Of a stretch of 64,000 nt of DNA, positions 39,301 to 49,243 are shown piece by piece. Made by a program: the position numbers and the translations under genes. Source of the stretch: Fratercula arctica (lineage: Eukaryota > Chordata > Aves > Charadriiformes > Alcidae); contig CANTUZ010000002.1 in the NCBI GenBank assembly GCA_947846985.1, forward strand, positions 153,755,889 to 153,819,888, in the 5' to 3' direction. Within the stretch, counting starts at the first letter, position 1; the number at the start of each line of letters is the position of its first letter. The notes below the pieces were generated by a model. It saw nothing but the letters and a program-made list of their open reading frames with translations, was not told where the DNA came from and ran no database searches.

Positions 39301-40339
39301 TTGAAAACATATGAGTGATCTTTCAACACGTTCACAAGTGGAGAAACGTGTCAACTGGGAAATCTCCCTCCCCCCAGCCCCATCTTCACGAATGTACATG
39401 GATGGTTGAATAGTTTCTCAAAAATCCCAGTGGTTCCATGACATTTCTTTCTTTATCTCCTCGGTTTTGTTTGTTAATCTTTTCTTTAATGCAAAGATAG
39501 CTCTAAAAAGGATGAGCATGAGTTATGTTTTGTCAGCCTGAATTTCCCCTTCAAGGGCCGTTTGTTTGGATATGTGAATCAGTTTTCATAATGCAAGAGG
39601 CTGGGGTAGAACTGATTTGATGAGGACTGAAGTCAGGAATGTGGACTGAAAACCAAATACAAAACTGGAGACCACCGTAGGCAGTCTCCATTTCTCATTA
39701 GCGTAGGCAGCTTTTACTTTGATAGTTGCTCTGTAACACCACCTTTCCTGAGCACGTAAGACACAGATGGCACATGCCGTTTCTTTGCCTGAACACGATC
39801 TCCCAGAACTGCTAGATGGCACCATATCTACTCAATACCATGTTCAAGACCAAGGTCCACAGCTGTGGAAACATCTCCAGCCCGTGGTCCAGCCCTGCTC
39901 CCCTCATGCTGAGGCAGCATTGGCACAGCTGCAATGGGGACAGGAGGGATTACGGAGGCAATACACCAAGTGGACGGAATGACGCTGTTCCTTAGCAATG
40001 GATGGAAATTTGTGTATGTTTGACTCCCTAATCCACTCTGAAATAGTGACATATGGGGAATCTACTGAATTTTTTTTTTTGCTGCTCTAATCACTCTAGT
40101 ACACAGGCTACCAGCTGTATACTTTGTGTGTACCTGAAGGTGCCCCTGATCACATTTATACCTTGACCAAACTCCATCTTAAGTTTATTCCCATTTTTCA
40201 TACTCAGGAGGCTGTTAAGCAAACTTACTCCTTTGATAGAAGAAACTCGTTTCTGCTTTCTAACTAAACTAAATATATCTAGGCACAATTTGCATGCATT
40301 TGTTGTTATGATAAACATTTAGGTTAAGTGGATTTTGTC

Positions 40340-40388
40340 CATCCCTGATTTTTGGTGCTGGCTTTTCTGCATCCCTGATTTTTGGTGC
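40340..40388 (+). repeat. 30 bp period tandem duplication (1.6 copies)
   Basis: The 19-mer CATCCCTGATTTTTGGTGC is present at 40340-40358 and again, perfectly, at 40370-40388, so one 30 bp unit has been duplicated. The perfect identity suggests a recent event. Confidence 0.95.
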
Positions 40389-43300
40389 ATCAAAGATCAC
40401 TCTTGCTTTGTCTTGTCACCTTGTGGCAGCCAACTTTCAATAGAGCTCCTATAGTAAGTTAGATCTGCAGTCTGGGACCAAGTAGGACTTTATATGGGAG
40501 TGAATCTCTGTCACAAGAAAGTGTTTCTTTGAGCTTGAACTGACACCTCAAACTTCAATTTAAATTGACAATCTGAGAACTCATTCCTATTTTAAACCTG
40601 CTGGTTTCGTCTATGTGGGACATAGTGAAAACACTCAGACCAGCATAAACTGGACATGTTTCACTTCCTGAAGATTGACAGAAAGATACTTACTCACTTA
40701 TAGTTCTTGCCTTCTTCTGTTGAGGTAAAAGTTACCTTGTTTGAAATGCTCACTTAGGCACTTGCTTTCACTAAGTGCAATACTGGATGCATGTTCCCTT
40801 CTGAATTCAGGAGAAAGTAAAGGATCTCTGGCTATGTCTCCCTTATCCAGCCACACAACTTGCCATTGATATTCTGTGCCTGAAATCCTGGTCTCATCCA
40901 TCTGCAGTGCAACACTGATTAGCTTCAATAGAGTGAATATTTTATACTGCAGGTTTAACAGATGTGAACACTGCGAGGAAATTAAATATCTCATAAAAAG
41001 GACCAGTCCTTTTCACTAGAATCATAACTCAATTAAGGATTTGGAGGATGATTATCTCTTCTAAAGCACTTTTTATCTCTGTGTCTTTAAGTAGCTTGAA
41101 AAGCAGACTGGAGCATCATATCTTCAATTTTGGAGTCAGGGAACTGCAGTGGCCAGTTTTGAGGAGACTGTGTCAACCAATCCTTCCGTAATGCATGGCC
41201 AAACTAAAACCAGTTGTGCAAAGTTTTTGTCACTGTGGAAGTGTTTGATGTGATTCTGCTGCAATTACAGGGTTATCATATCACCCAGAAGCCCGGTGCA
41301 GTCTTTGACAGCTGTATGAAGTGCTCTGAATCAGAGTGGATCTGTGTTCTCTTGGCTGAAGATTTACCAGGCTTCAAGCTTATTGTGCTCCTGCACAGGA
41401 GCGAAACTTGGCGTGCTGGACAAGAGGCGGATTTGTGAGCTGGGGAATTTCGCTTCGAATCACCTTTATTCCCTTCTGTAGTGTGATGCTGAGGTGAAAA
41501 AATGACAAGCTGATCAGTGAGAGAGCCCTGCTCTGTACCGACTGCCCTTTATCAGGAGATCTGAGGTCTTTTTGAGAATTAATAAGGAAGGATCATCTGT
41601 CCTAATTTATACTTCCAGTTCACAAAACTGCCCAAGCATCTCCTATACAGTGCTGCAAAAGTACCCTAAAGCTGAATCCCAATTGCCAGGGAACTATTTT
41701 GACCTCTATATCTTATGCCATGGGGCCGAAGAATTATACTGACTAAATGATGGAGCAGAAGGAAAGGACAATTTCGTGCATTGATATGACATGACTACAG
41801 TGAAATTTTTGCAGCAAACAGTATTTATGATGTGTAGGACTCCACTTGATTCCCCTGCAACCAGAGCACTGTCATCCTTGACCATAAGATACCTATTGCA
41901 TGGTATCACAATTACTGGGTAGAGTGAAGTAGAGAGCTGAATTGCCTGGCTTGAGGTCATGCTGCTGGTCAGTGGATGTCGGAGTTATTTATAAGAAGCA
42001 CAAAGAACTGCTCATTATGTTCCCACTAGCACAAAGAGCTCCAAAGGGACTTACACCTTGCAAGCTTTGCTCTCTTCATTTTGTTAAGCCAAGGGCTTGA
42101 AAATTTTGTCCTTGGGATATACATTTACTTTTCATTATTATGGTGGGAAGAGGAAGAGACATTTACAAACTTTAGAAAATATGTATTTGACACCAATTAA
42201 AAAGCAAAGGCAAAATCTTTGTGGAAAAGAGATATCTTACCTCCATGGTTCAAATGAACTGTCCGCAGTATATCAGCAAGCAGTGCTCTTCCCAAGTACT
42301 TTCATGAATGTCAAGGTGACAATGTCTTTCACCCAATTAATCCCACAACTCCCATTTGACTGTGCTCCCACTCAAAAGACCTTAGGCCAGCAGGCCAGAT
42401 TTCTTCTAGTAATTAGCCTTTAACCCTCCCAGTCTTTGCTGTTTCAGTTGCCACTGACTCGGTGTCAGACACGAGTTTTATGCTTCTCTTAAAGCCTATT
42501 TCACAATGGCTCTGGCTTGACCTTTGGAGTACGTGCATTTATAAGGAAATTGTTTGAGAGAGACATTTTAACCACTATTTAAGAAAGTAAGTGCTGGGAA
42601 CCCCCTAGAAGGGTAACATAATGCTTGGCTATATCTCCAGATGCAATTTTGTCCTCCTGACTACTTTTTATTTTGTTCTTTTCTTTATAAAATATAGAAA
42701 ACTATAAATTTGCTAACAATTGTTATAACCAGTCTGTATATATTAGAAGCAAATTGTGGTCATTTTGCAACTTCAGAGATAGCATCATGCTGTTTTCTAA
42801 GTTCAAAACCAACTAGTCACTACTGTGCCCACATTGTAAATTAACTTATGTAATGGAGAACATTCTTCTATATTGGACAGAATCAGAACAATTAAGTTAT
42901 GTATCCTGCACACTCCATCAATAGCAATTTCTTGTAGTTATCAATGGACAGTATCAGAAGTGGACCTGTGGAGATGCATTGCCTTTCCAAAGGCTGTGGT
43001 CAGCAGCGTAATGAAGTTCCAGATGACCATCCGTTTCAATGGTGGATAAAATCTTCACTCAGAAACCCCAGTTTCCTGGATCCAGAAGCAGCCTTTCAAC
43101 AGGAGAATTAGTCTGTCATTTCAACCCCAAAGAAACCCATTGAAGTAATTCCAGAATGACAAGCTAGCTTTTAGATTTTTATTTCATTTCGCAGGGTCTT
43201 CTTCAGCTCTGGATGCAATTCTGAAGGTTGCTGACTGAAGCTACTGAATCTAGAGGAGGATCCAGATGCCCACAAAGGTGATGGAGATCCCTGGGTACCC

Positions 43301-44060
43301 AGCTGAGCTGGACTTACTTGAACATGGGGAGTTGATGACAAAGTTGGCGTGATGTTCTTCTACAGTTCCCTGACACATTTGTTCATTACACTCAGGTTGT
43401 TTCTGGGACTCTCACACTTCTCTGTATTTTCTCTTTGTTTCCCTAAATGAGACAGATAGGAGTCAAAATAAAAACAGGTGTGTAAGAAGAGCAGAGGACT
43501 TTACACTTATGGAGCTTATATGGAATGCTCAAATAGGATTTTTAAATCACTGCAATTTTCACCATGTTTGAATTCAGCCACCACAGAAATCTCCACAAGT
43601 GATACAGGGGCTCTTGTAGGAAGGGCCCTGGACCTCCTTGTTTGCAGTCTCTGCTGGTAGGATACCTGAAGGCAACCCTGCCAAGCACAGAGGAGCAGGA
43701 CCCAGGCACACATTGAGTGTACATTTGCATGTGTCCTGACGCCTTGGTGTACACTCCTACAGATTCCCTCAGAGCTGGTCCTGAAATCTCTACAGCAAGG
43801 AATCAGTGTGGTTCGAGAGGTCACTGTTACAGTGTCGATGTAGCTCCTGCTTAAATGAAGCTACAGCAGTTTCTGTTGTGCAGAGATCGATAGATCATCC
43901 AGTCCTGAAGTTCATTGTCAGATACGCTTCTGTCCTTGAAGTACTTCCCTAGAGCAGGGAAGATAATTTGGGAGGAAGAAGGGAGAAGGACCAATGAGAG
44001 TGATGCTAAACTGAGCTACAGTTCAAGACTTCTCAGACAGAAAGTACCCAGGAACCCCAA

Positions 44061-44525
44061 TTCATAGGGTCGTAGGATCATAGGAAAATTCAGGTTGGAT
44101 GAGCCCTCTGCAGGTCATCTAAACTGATCTCCTACTTAAAGCAGGATCAGCTACAAGGTCAGATTGAGTTGCTCAGGGCTTTATCCAGTCCATTCTTGAA
44201 AATCTCCAGGAGGAGGCTGCACAGCCTTGCTGAGCAACCTGCTCTCCTGCTTTACTGAATTTATCATGGAAGAGTTTTTTTTTGTTACACCTTATCTGAA
44301 CTTCTCTTGTTTCAATCTATTCCTGCTGTGTCTTGTGCTTCCACCATGAACCACTGTGAACAGTCTAGCTCTGTCTTATCAATGACCTTTCTGTAAGCAC
44401 TGGAAAGCTGCTATTAGGTCCTCCCAATAATTCCTTTTTCCTCAGGCTGAGTAAGCCACTTCTCACAAGTCAAGCACTCCAGCTCGTGACCATCTTGATT
44501 CTTCCAAAATCTTCTGGGTTCTGCT
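44061..44525 (-). mobile_element. CR1 LINE 3' fragment, antisense, diverged
   Basis: The plus strand shows the reverse reading of a CR1 tail: TTCATAGGGTCGTAGGATCA (degenerate octamers), CAGGTTGGATGAGCCCTCTG, CAGTCCATTCTTGAAAATCT, CACAGCCTTGCTGAGCAACC, then CACCTTATCTGAACTTCTCT and CAGGCTGAGTAAGCCACTTC. Divergence is considerable, so it is older than the full-length copy that begins some 100-150 bp to its right in the opposite orientation. Confidence 0.9.
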
Positions 44526-44659
44526 CATGGTGGTGTCCTGGCTGCAGATCTATTCCATGCGAAGCCATCTATTTTCCCCAGCCCAGCAGAACTGTGTTAG
44601 TAGCTGTAGGTGACTGCATAGAGGTGTTTTTTTTTCCCCAGAAAATCCATAACCACAAG

Positions 44660-45124
44660 TATCTACTCGCCGAGGAGATCAGCTCCAGTGCAGGAAAGTC
44701 TGTGCTGGGGAAGGAAATCGCGGCAAAGAAGGGTCGGCCTGGGGCTCGTTTTTCGAGGCTTTTAAAGCCAGGAAAAGGGGCCAGCCCGAGCCGGTACCCG
44801 GCACTTCTGGGGGGCGGGGGCAGCTGAGGAGCAGAGGACGGAGCCACCACCCCCGGCGGCAGGTGTGAACGAGCAGGGGGTGGGACCACTCTCCCCCCTC
44901 ACAAAAGCAGCCCTTCGGGAGTGCACTGAGCTAATGAGCTGCAAGTGGGTGTTCCCTGGGTGTGACCCGAGGAACCACCCAGGTGCACCACAACAAGAGG
45001 GTACTTCCTGGGCTGGAGAAGGGGGGCGGCCAAGCAGGGTGTGACACAGCAGTCCGATCACAGCGGTCTGCACAGCAGTTCGTGCAGGATAGAGCTGAAA
45101 GACTGCTAACCCGGCCAGGTAGCG
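44660..45124 (+). promoter_or_regulatory. CR1 5' leader (probable internal promoter)
   Basis: This is the GC-rich segment upstream of ORF1, with several CpG sites (for example GCCGGTACCCGGC near 44800), in contrast to the AT-rich surroundings. Non-LTR elements carry an internal promoter in this position, so the assignment is by analogy. It contains the hairpin at 44946-44981. No TATA box is evident. Confidence 0.5.
44946..44981 (+). other. Stem-loop in CR1 5' leader
   Basis: The arm TGGGTGTTCC (44946-44955) pairs with GGAACCACCCA (44971-44981) through ten base pairs with one bulged C (44976). Inside the loop, GGGT (44958-44961) can pair with ACCC (44965-44968) across a GTG triloop. An alternative pairing, CCTGGGTG with CACCCAGG (44955-44962 / 44976-44983), is also perfect. 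These would form in the sense RNA about 145 nt upstream of the ORF1 start. Confidence 0.7.
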
Positions 45125-46249
45125 ATGGTGACTACTCGCAAGATGACTGTGGCGTCCATGAGCTCTACAACCACCAGGTCTGATGCTGCCTCTCAGACGG
45201 TACTCTTGTGGGAACGTGCTACCACACAGACATCAGGCTGTAGGGTATGCCCTGCTCTTATGCCAGTGTCGGATGGCAATGATGGGCATGCCTGTAGGAG
45301 ATGTGCCCAGGTAGAGGATCTTCTCCAATTAGTCATGGAGCTCAGGGAGGAGGTAAGTAGATTGAGGAGCATCAGGGAATGCGAGAGGGAGATAGATTCC
45401 TGGAGTAAAATCCTGCATCCCATGACAGAAACCCAGCAGGCAGATAGAACCCCTGCAACAGAGAGCTCCCTATCCTCTGTCACCTCAACTGAAGGCAGTA
45501 ACCTGGAGGACAGGGGGCAATGGCAGGTAGTTCCTGCACGACGCAACAGGCGCCGCACTCGAGACTGCCCAGTGACTACCCCATCTTCCCAGGTGCCATT
45601 ATTTAACAGGTACAGTGCTCTACAGAGGAACCTGGATGATGATGAGCACAATATTTCTCCTACTTCTCCTACCTTGGAGCCGTCGGCAAGGTCTAGTCAG
45701 ACCTCCCCCTGCATCAAAACCTCTGCGGTAAGGAAGAAAAGACGGGTCCTTGTCATAGGTGACTCATTACTGAAGGGAGCGGAAGGCCCAATATGCAGGC
45801 TGGACCTGGTACATAGGGAGGTCTGCTGCCTCCCTGGGGCCCGGGTCAAGGACGTGAAGAGGATGCTTCCTTCCCTGGTACGGCCCTCAGACTACTATCC
45901 ACTTTTGCTCTTTCAGGTAGGCAGTGACGAGGTAACAAGAAGAAGTCCAAGGGCAATGAAGAAAGATTTCAAGACCCTGGGACGCCTGGTCAAGGGATCA
46001 GGAGCGCAAGTGGTGTTCTCGTCTATCCCTCCTGTTGCGGGGAATGATGAGGGGGTAAATAGGAGGAGCCAACAGATCAATGCCTGGCTTCGAGCTTGGT
46101 GCTGCTGGCAGGACTTTGGGTTCTTTGATCATGGCCTGATCTACAAAACGCCTGGCCTGCTGGTAACAGGCAGGAATACCTTGACCTCCAGGGGAAAAAG
46201 GGTTCTAGGACAAGAGTTATCAGGGCTCATTGAGAGGGCTTTAAACTAG
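45125..46249 (+). CDS. CR1 ORF1 protein (Zn-finger-like, coiled coil, esterase-like)
   Basis: An uninterrupted 374-codon frame from ATG to TAG. ORF1 proteins of LINEs bind the element's RNA and help form the ribonucleoprotein; in CR1 they carry an SGNH/GDSL esterase-like domain. Visible parts: a C39-x2-C42...C57-x2-C60 motif, probably zinc binding; a Glu/Leu-rich coiled-coil segment at about 61-97; a Ser/Thr-rich, basic linker (NRRRTRD near 141-147); then KKRRVLVIGDSLLKG (204-218) with the GDS nucleophile block at 212-214 and PGARVKDV (238-245). The later blocks look degenerate: GSDE at 266-269, where GTND is usual, and GRNT at 349-352, where I recall an Asp-x-x-His. ORF2 follows in another frame with a short overlap. 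It may be translatable, but esterase activity is doubtful. It is a transposon gene, not a host gene. Confidence 0.85.
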   Translation: MVTTRKMTVASMSSTTTRSDAASQTVLLWERATTQTSGCRVCPALMPVSDGNDGHACRRCAQVEDLLQLVMELREEVSRLRSIRECEREIDSWSKILHPMTETQQADRTPATESSLSSVTSTEGSNLEDRGQWQVVPARRNRRRTRDCPVTTPSSQVPLFNRYSALQRNLDDDEHNISPTSPTLEPSARSSQTSPCIKTSAVRKKRRVLVIGDSLLKGAEGPICRLDLVHREVCCLPGARVKDVKRMLPSLVRPSDYYPLLLFQVGSDEVTRRSPRAMKKDFKTLGRLVKGSGAQVVFSSIPPVAGNDEGVNRRSQQINAWLRAWCCWQDFGFFDHGLIYKTPGLLVTGRNTLTSRGKRVLGQELSGLIERALN

Positions 46250-46251
46250 AT

Positions 46252-49203
46252 TTGAAGGGGGGTGGGGATGGTACTGGGCTTGCTGGTGAGGTGCCAGGGC
46301 GTAGTTGCTCAGTGCTTGTGGGCCAGTGTGCCAGTATTTCTGAAAGCCAGGAGGCACACCACATCTCAAGGGTCAAAACTACACACACAACTCCCTCTCT
46401 GAAATGCTTATACACCAATGCACGCAGCATGGGGAATAAGCAGGAAGAGCTGGAGCTCTGTGTGCGGTTGCGGGGCCACGATCTCATTGCAATTACTGAG
46501 ACGTGGTAGGACAACTCGCATGACTGGAATGCTGTCATGGGTGGCTATGTCCTTTTCAGGAAAGACAGACCAGCAAGGCGGGGTGGTGGAATTGCACTCT
46601 ATGTGAGAGAGCATTTGGAATGCATTGAGCTCTCGCTAGGGGCGGATGAAGAGCGGGTCGAGAGCTTATGGGTGAGGATTAAGGGACAGGAAAATATGAG
46701 GGACACTGTTGTGGGTGTTTATTACAGGCCACCTGATCAGGATGGGGAAACTGATGAGGCTTTTTACAGACAACTGAAGGTAGCCTCGCAATCGCAGGCC
46801 CTGGTTCTCATGGGGGACTTCAATCACCCTGATATCTGCTGGGAAGACCACACAGCCAGGCGTGGGCAGTCCAGGAGGCTCCTCCAGTGCATTGATGACA
46901 ACTTTTTGACACAGGTGGTACAGGAGCCAACAAGGAGAGGAGCACTTCTAGACCTGGTACTGACAAACACAGAGGGATTGGTGGAGGACATTAAGGTTGG
47001 GGGCACCCTAGGTTGTAGTGATCATGAAATGATTGAGTTCAGGATCATGGGCGCTATCCACAAAACAACGAGAAGTAAAATTACAACCTTGGATTTCAGG
47101 AGGGCTAACTTTGGCCTCTTCAAGAAACTGCTTGGAGAGATCCCGTGGGCTAGGGCTATGGAAGGCAAAGGGGCTCAAGAAAGCTGGTTAATATTCAAAG
47201 ACCACTTCCTCCAAGCTCAGGATCGGTGCATCCTGAAGAGAAAGAAATCGGCCAAGGGACGCAGGAGACCTGCATGGTTAAGCAGGGAGCTTCAGAAAAA
47301 GCTCAAGTGGAAGAAGGAAGTTTATAATAAGTGGAAGAAGGGACTGACCCCTTGGGAGGATTACAAGAATGCCACCAGAGCGTGCAGGGATGAAACAAGG
47401 AAAGCCAAGGCCGCCTTGGAATTAGACCTGGCTAGGGACGTCAAGCACAACAAAAAGAGCTTCTACAAGTATATTGGAAGCAAAAGGAAGACCAGAGAAG
47501 TTGTGGGCCCACTGTTGAATGAGACAGGAGTCATGGTGACGGAGGATGCGGAGAAGGCAGAGTTACTGAATGCCTTCTTTGCTTCGGTCTTTTCTGCTCG
47601 GCCCAGCCCTCAGAAGTCCCAGGCATTGAATAAAGTAACAGGGAAAGAAGAAGACTTCCCTTGGGTTGAGGAGGAGCGAGTGAGGGATCAATTAGATCAT
47701 TTATATATTCACAAGTCCATGGGCCCCGATGGGATGCACCCGAGAGTGCTGAGGGAGCTGGCAGAAGTCATTGCTGGGCTGCTCTCCATCATCTTTGAAA
47801 GGTCCTGGAGAACAGGCGAGGTGCCTGAGGACTGGAGGAAAGCTAATGTCACTCCAGTCTTCAAAAAAGGCAAGAAGGAGGAGCCAGGGAACTACAGGCC
47901 GGTCAGCCTCACCTCCATCCCTGGAAAGATGATGGAACAGCTCGTTCTGGGCGTCATCTCAAGGCACGTGGAGGAAAAGAAAGCTATCAGAAGTACTCAG
48001 CATGGATTCACCAAGGGGAAATCATGTCTGACTAATCTGATAGCCTTCTATGATGGCATGACTGGATGGATAGATGAGGGGAGGGCGGTAGATGTGGTCT
48101 ATCTTGACTTAAGCAAGGCGTTTGACACGGTCTCCCACAGCATCCTCATAGGGAAGCTTAGGAAGTGTGGGTTAGATGAACGGACAGTAAGGTGGATAGA
48201 AAACTGATTGAAAGATAGAGCTCAGAGGGTTGTGATTAGGGGCACAGAATCTAGTTGGAGACCAGTGATGAGTGGTGTTCCCCAGGGGTCAGTACTGGGT
48301 CCAGTCCTCTTCAATATATTCATCAATGACCTGGATGAGGGGATAGAGTGCACCCTCAGCAAGTTTGCTGATGACACAAAGCTGGGGGGGGCGGCTGACA
48401 CACCGGAGGGCTGTGCTGCCATACAGAGAGACCTGGACAGGTTGGAGATCTGGGCAGAGAGAAACCTTATGAAATTCAACAAGGGCAAGTGTAGGGTGCT
48501 GCACCTGGGGAGGAACAACCCCATGCACCAGTACAGGTTGGGGGCTGACCTGCTGGAGAGCAGCTCTGTGGAAAGAGATCTGGGAGTCCTGGTGGACAAC
48601 AGGATGACCATGAGCCAGCAATGTGCCCTTGTGGCCAAGAAGGCCAATGGCATCCTGGGATGCATCAAAAAGAGTGTGGCCAGCAGGTCAAGGGAGGTCA
48701 TCCTCCCCCTCTACTCTGCATTGGTGAGGCCACACCTGGAGTACTGTGTCCAGTTCTGGGCTCCCCGGCTCCAGAAGGACAGGGAACTGCTGGAAAGGGT
48801 GCAGCAGAGGGCTACCAAGATGATTAGGGGACTGGAACACCTCTCTTATGGGGAAAGGCTGAGGGATTTGGGTCTCTTCAGTCTGGAAAAAAGACGGCTG
48901 AGGGGGGATCTTATCAACACTTATAAATACTTAAAGGGTGGGTGTCAGGAGGATGGGGCCAGGCTCTTTTCAGTAGTGCCTGGGGACAGGACAAGAGGCA
49001 ATGGGCACAAACTTGAGCACAAGAAGTTCCACCTAAACATGAGGAGGAACTTCTTTACCCTGAGGATGGCAGAGCACTGGAACAGGCTGCCCAGAGAGGT
49101 GGTGGAGTCTCCATCTCTGGAGACATTCAAAACCCGCCTGGACGTGTTCCTGTGTAACCTGCTCTGGGTGACCCTGCTCTGGCAGGGGGGTTGGACTAGA
49201 TGA
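46252..49203 (+). pseudogene. CR1 ORF2: endonuclease-reverse transcriptase, two in-frame stops
   Basis: One continuous frame of about 983 codons, broken only by TAG at 46507-46509 (codon 86) and TGA at 48205-48207 (codon 652). The N-terminal APE-like endonuclease nicks target DNA: YTNARS (Asn56), ITET (Glu83), VYYRPP, GDFNHPD (Asp189), LDLVLTN and GCSDHEM (Asp257, His258). The reverse transcriptase follows: RPVSLTSIPGK, QHGFTKGKSC, YLDLSKAFDT (Asp619), [11 protein letters not shown] and KFADDTKL (Asp707, 708), all retained. The C-terminal domain ends in LLWQGGWTR and TGA at 49201. Both stops are TGG-to-stop by a single G-to-A. The minus-strand copy at 10.86 kb has Trp at the second site. There is no in-frame ATG before 46429. 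The frame is open from 46234 and overlaps the end of ORF1 by 16 nt. Confidence 0.93.
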
Positions 49204-49243
49204 TCTCCAGAGGTCCCTTCCAACCCTATGGTTCTATGGTTCT
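49204..49243 (+). other. CR1 3' UTR with terminal repeat units
   Basis: Only about 40 nt separate the ORF2 stop from the element's end. The conserved tail (CCAGAGGTCCCTTCCAACCC) is followed by two tandem units TATGGTTC. This 3' end is what CR1 reverse transcriptase recognises for priming. Other copies in the window end in ATTCTATG units instead. Confidence 0.85.

Larger units (their letters stand above)
32853..44060. other. Long unique AT-rich stretch, no gene supported
   Basis: More than 11 kb without a recognised transposable element or coding exon. Frames reach about 108 codons (42097-42423 +). Small local repeats occur (listed separately), plus pyrimidine-rich runs near 37922-37960 and T9 at 40072-40080. 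A lack of repeats over this length in a repeat-studded neighbourhood could indicate conserved non-coding sequence, but that cannot be judged from one sequence. Confidence 0.5.
44660..49243 (+). mobile_element. Full-length (or nearly) CR1 LINE, young
   Basis: A complete non-LTR retrotransposon layout: GC-rich 5' leader, ORF1 (45125-46249), ORF2 (46252-49203) and a 40 nt tail ending in two octamer-like units (TATGGTTC x2). The total of about 4.5 kb matches the usual full length of CR1. CR1 copies itself by target-primed reverse transcription, and most insertions are 5'-truncated, so a copy with its leader is uncommon. Only two stop codons interrupt ORF2. The exact 5' boundary is not visible: the GC-rich leader is clear from about 44690 and I place the start near 44660, give or take 150 bp. 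No convincing target-site duplication was found next to AAGTAGGTATC at the 3' side. Confidence 0.92.

Noticed and set aside
39767..39982. 71-codon frame with a protein-like composition (Gln/Leu-rich)
   Set aside because: Too short, no motif, and an opposite-strand frame covers the same bases; no support for a gene.
48222..48701. 159-codon antisense open frame within CR1 ORF2, echoed at 10352-10765 (+) in the other copy
   Set aside because: It lies on the non-coding strand of a clear reverse transcriptase gene, and its presence in both copies is explained by their shared sequence, not by selection on the antisense frame.
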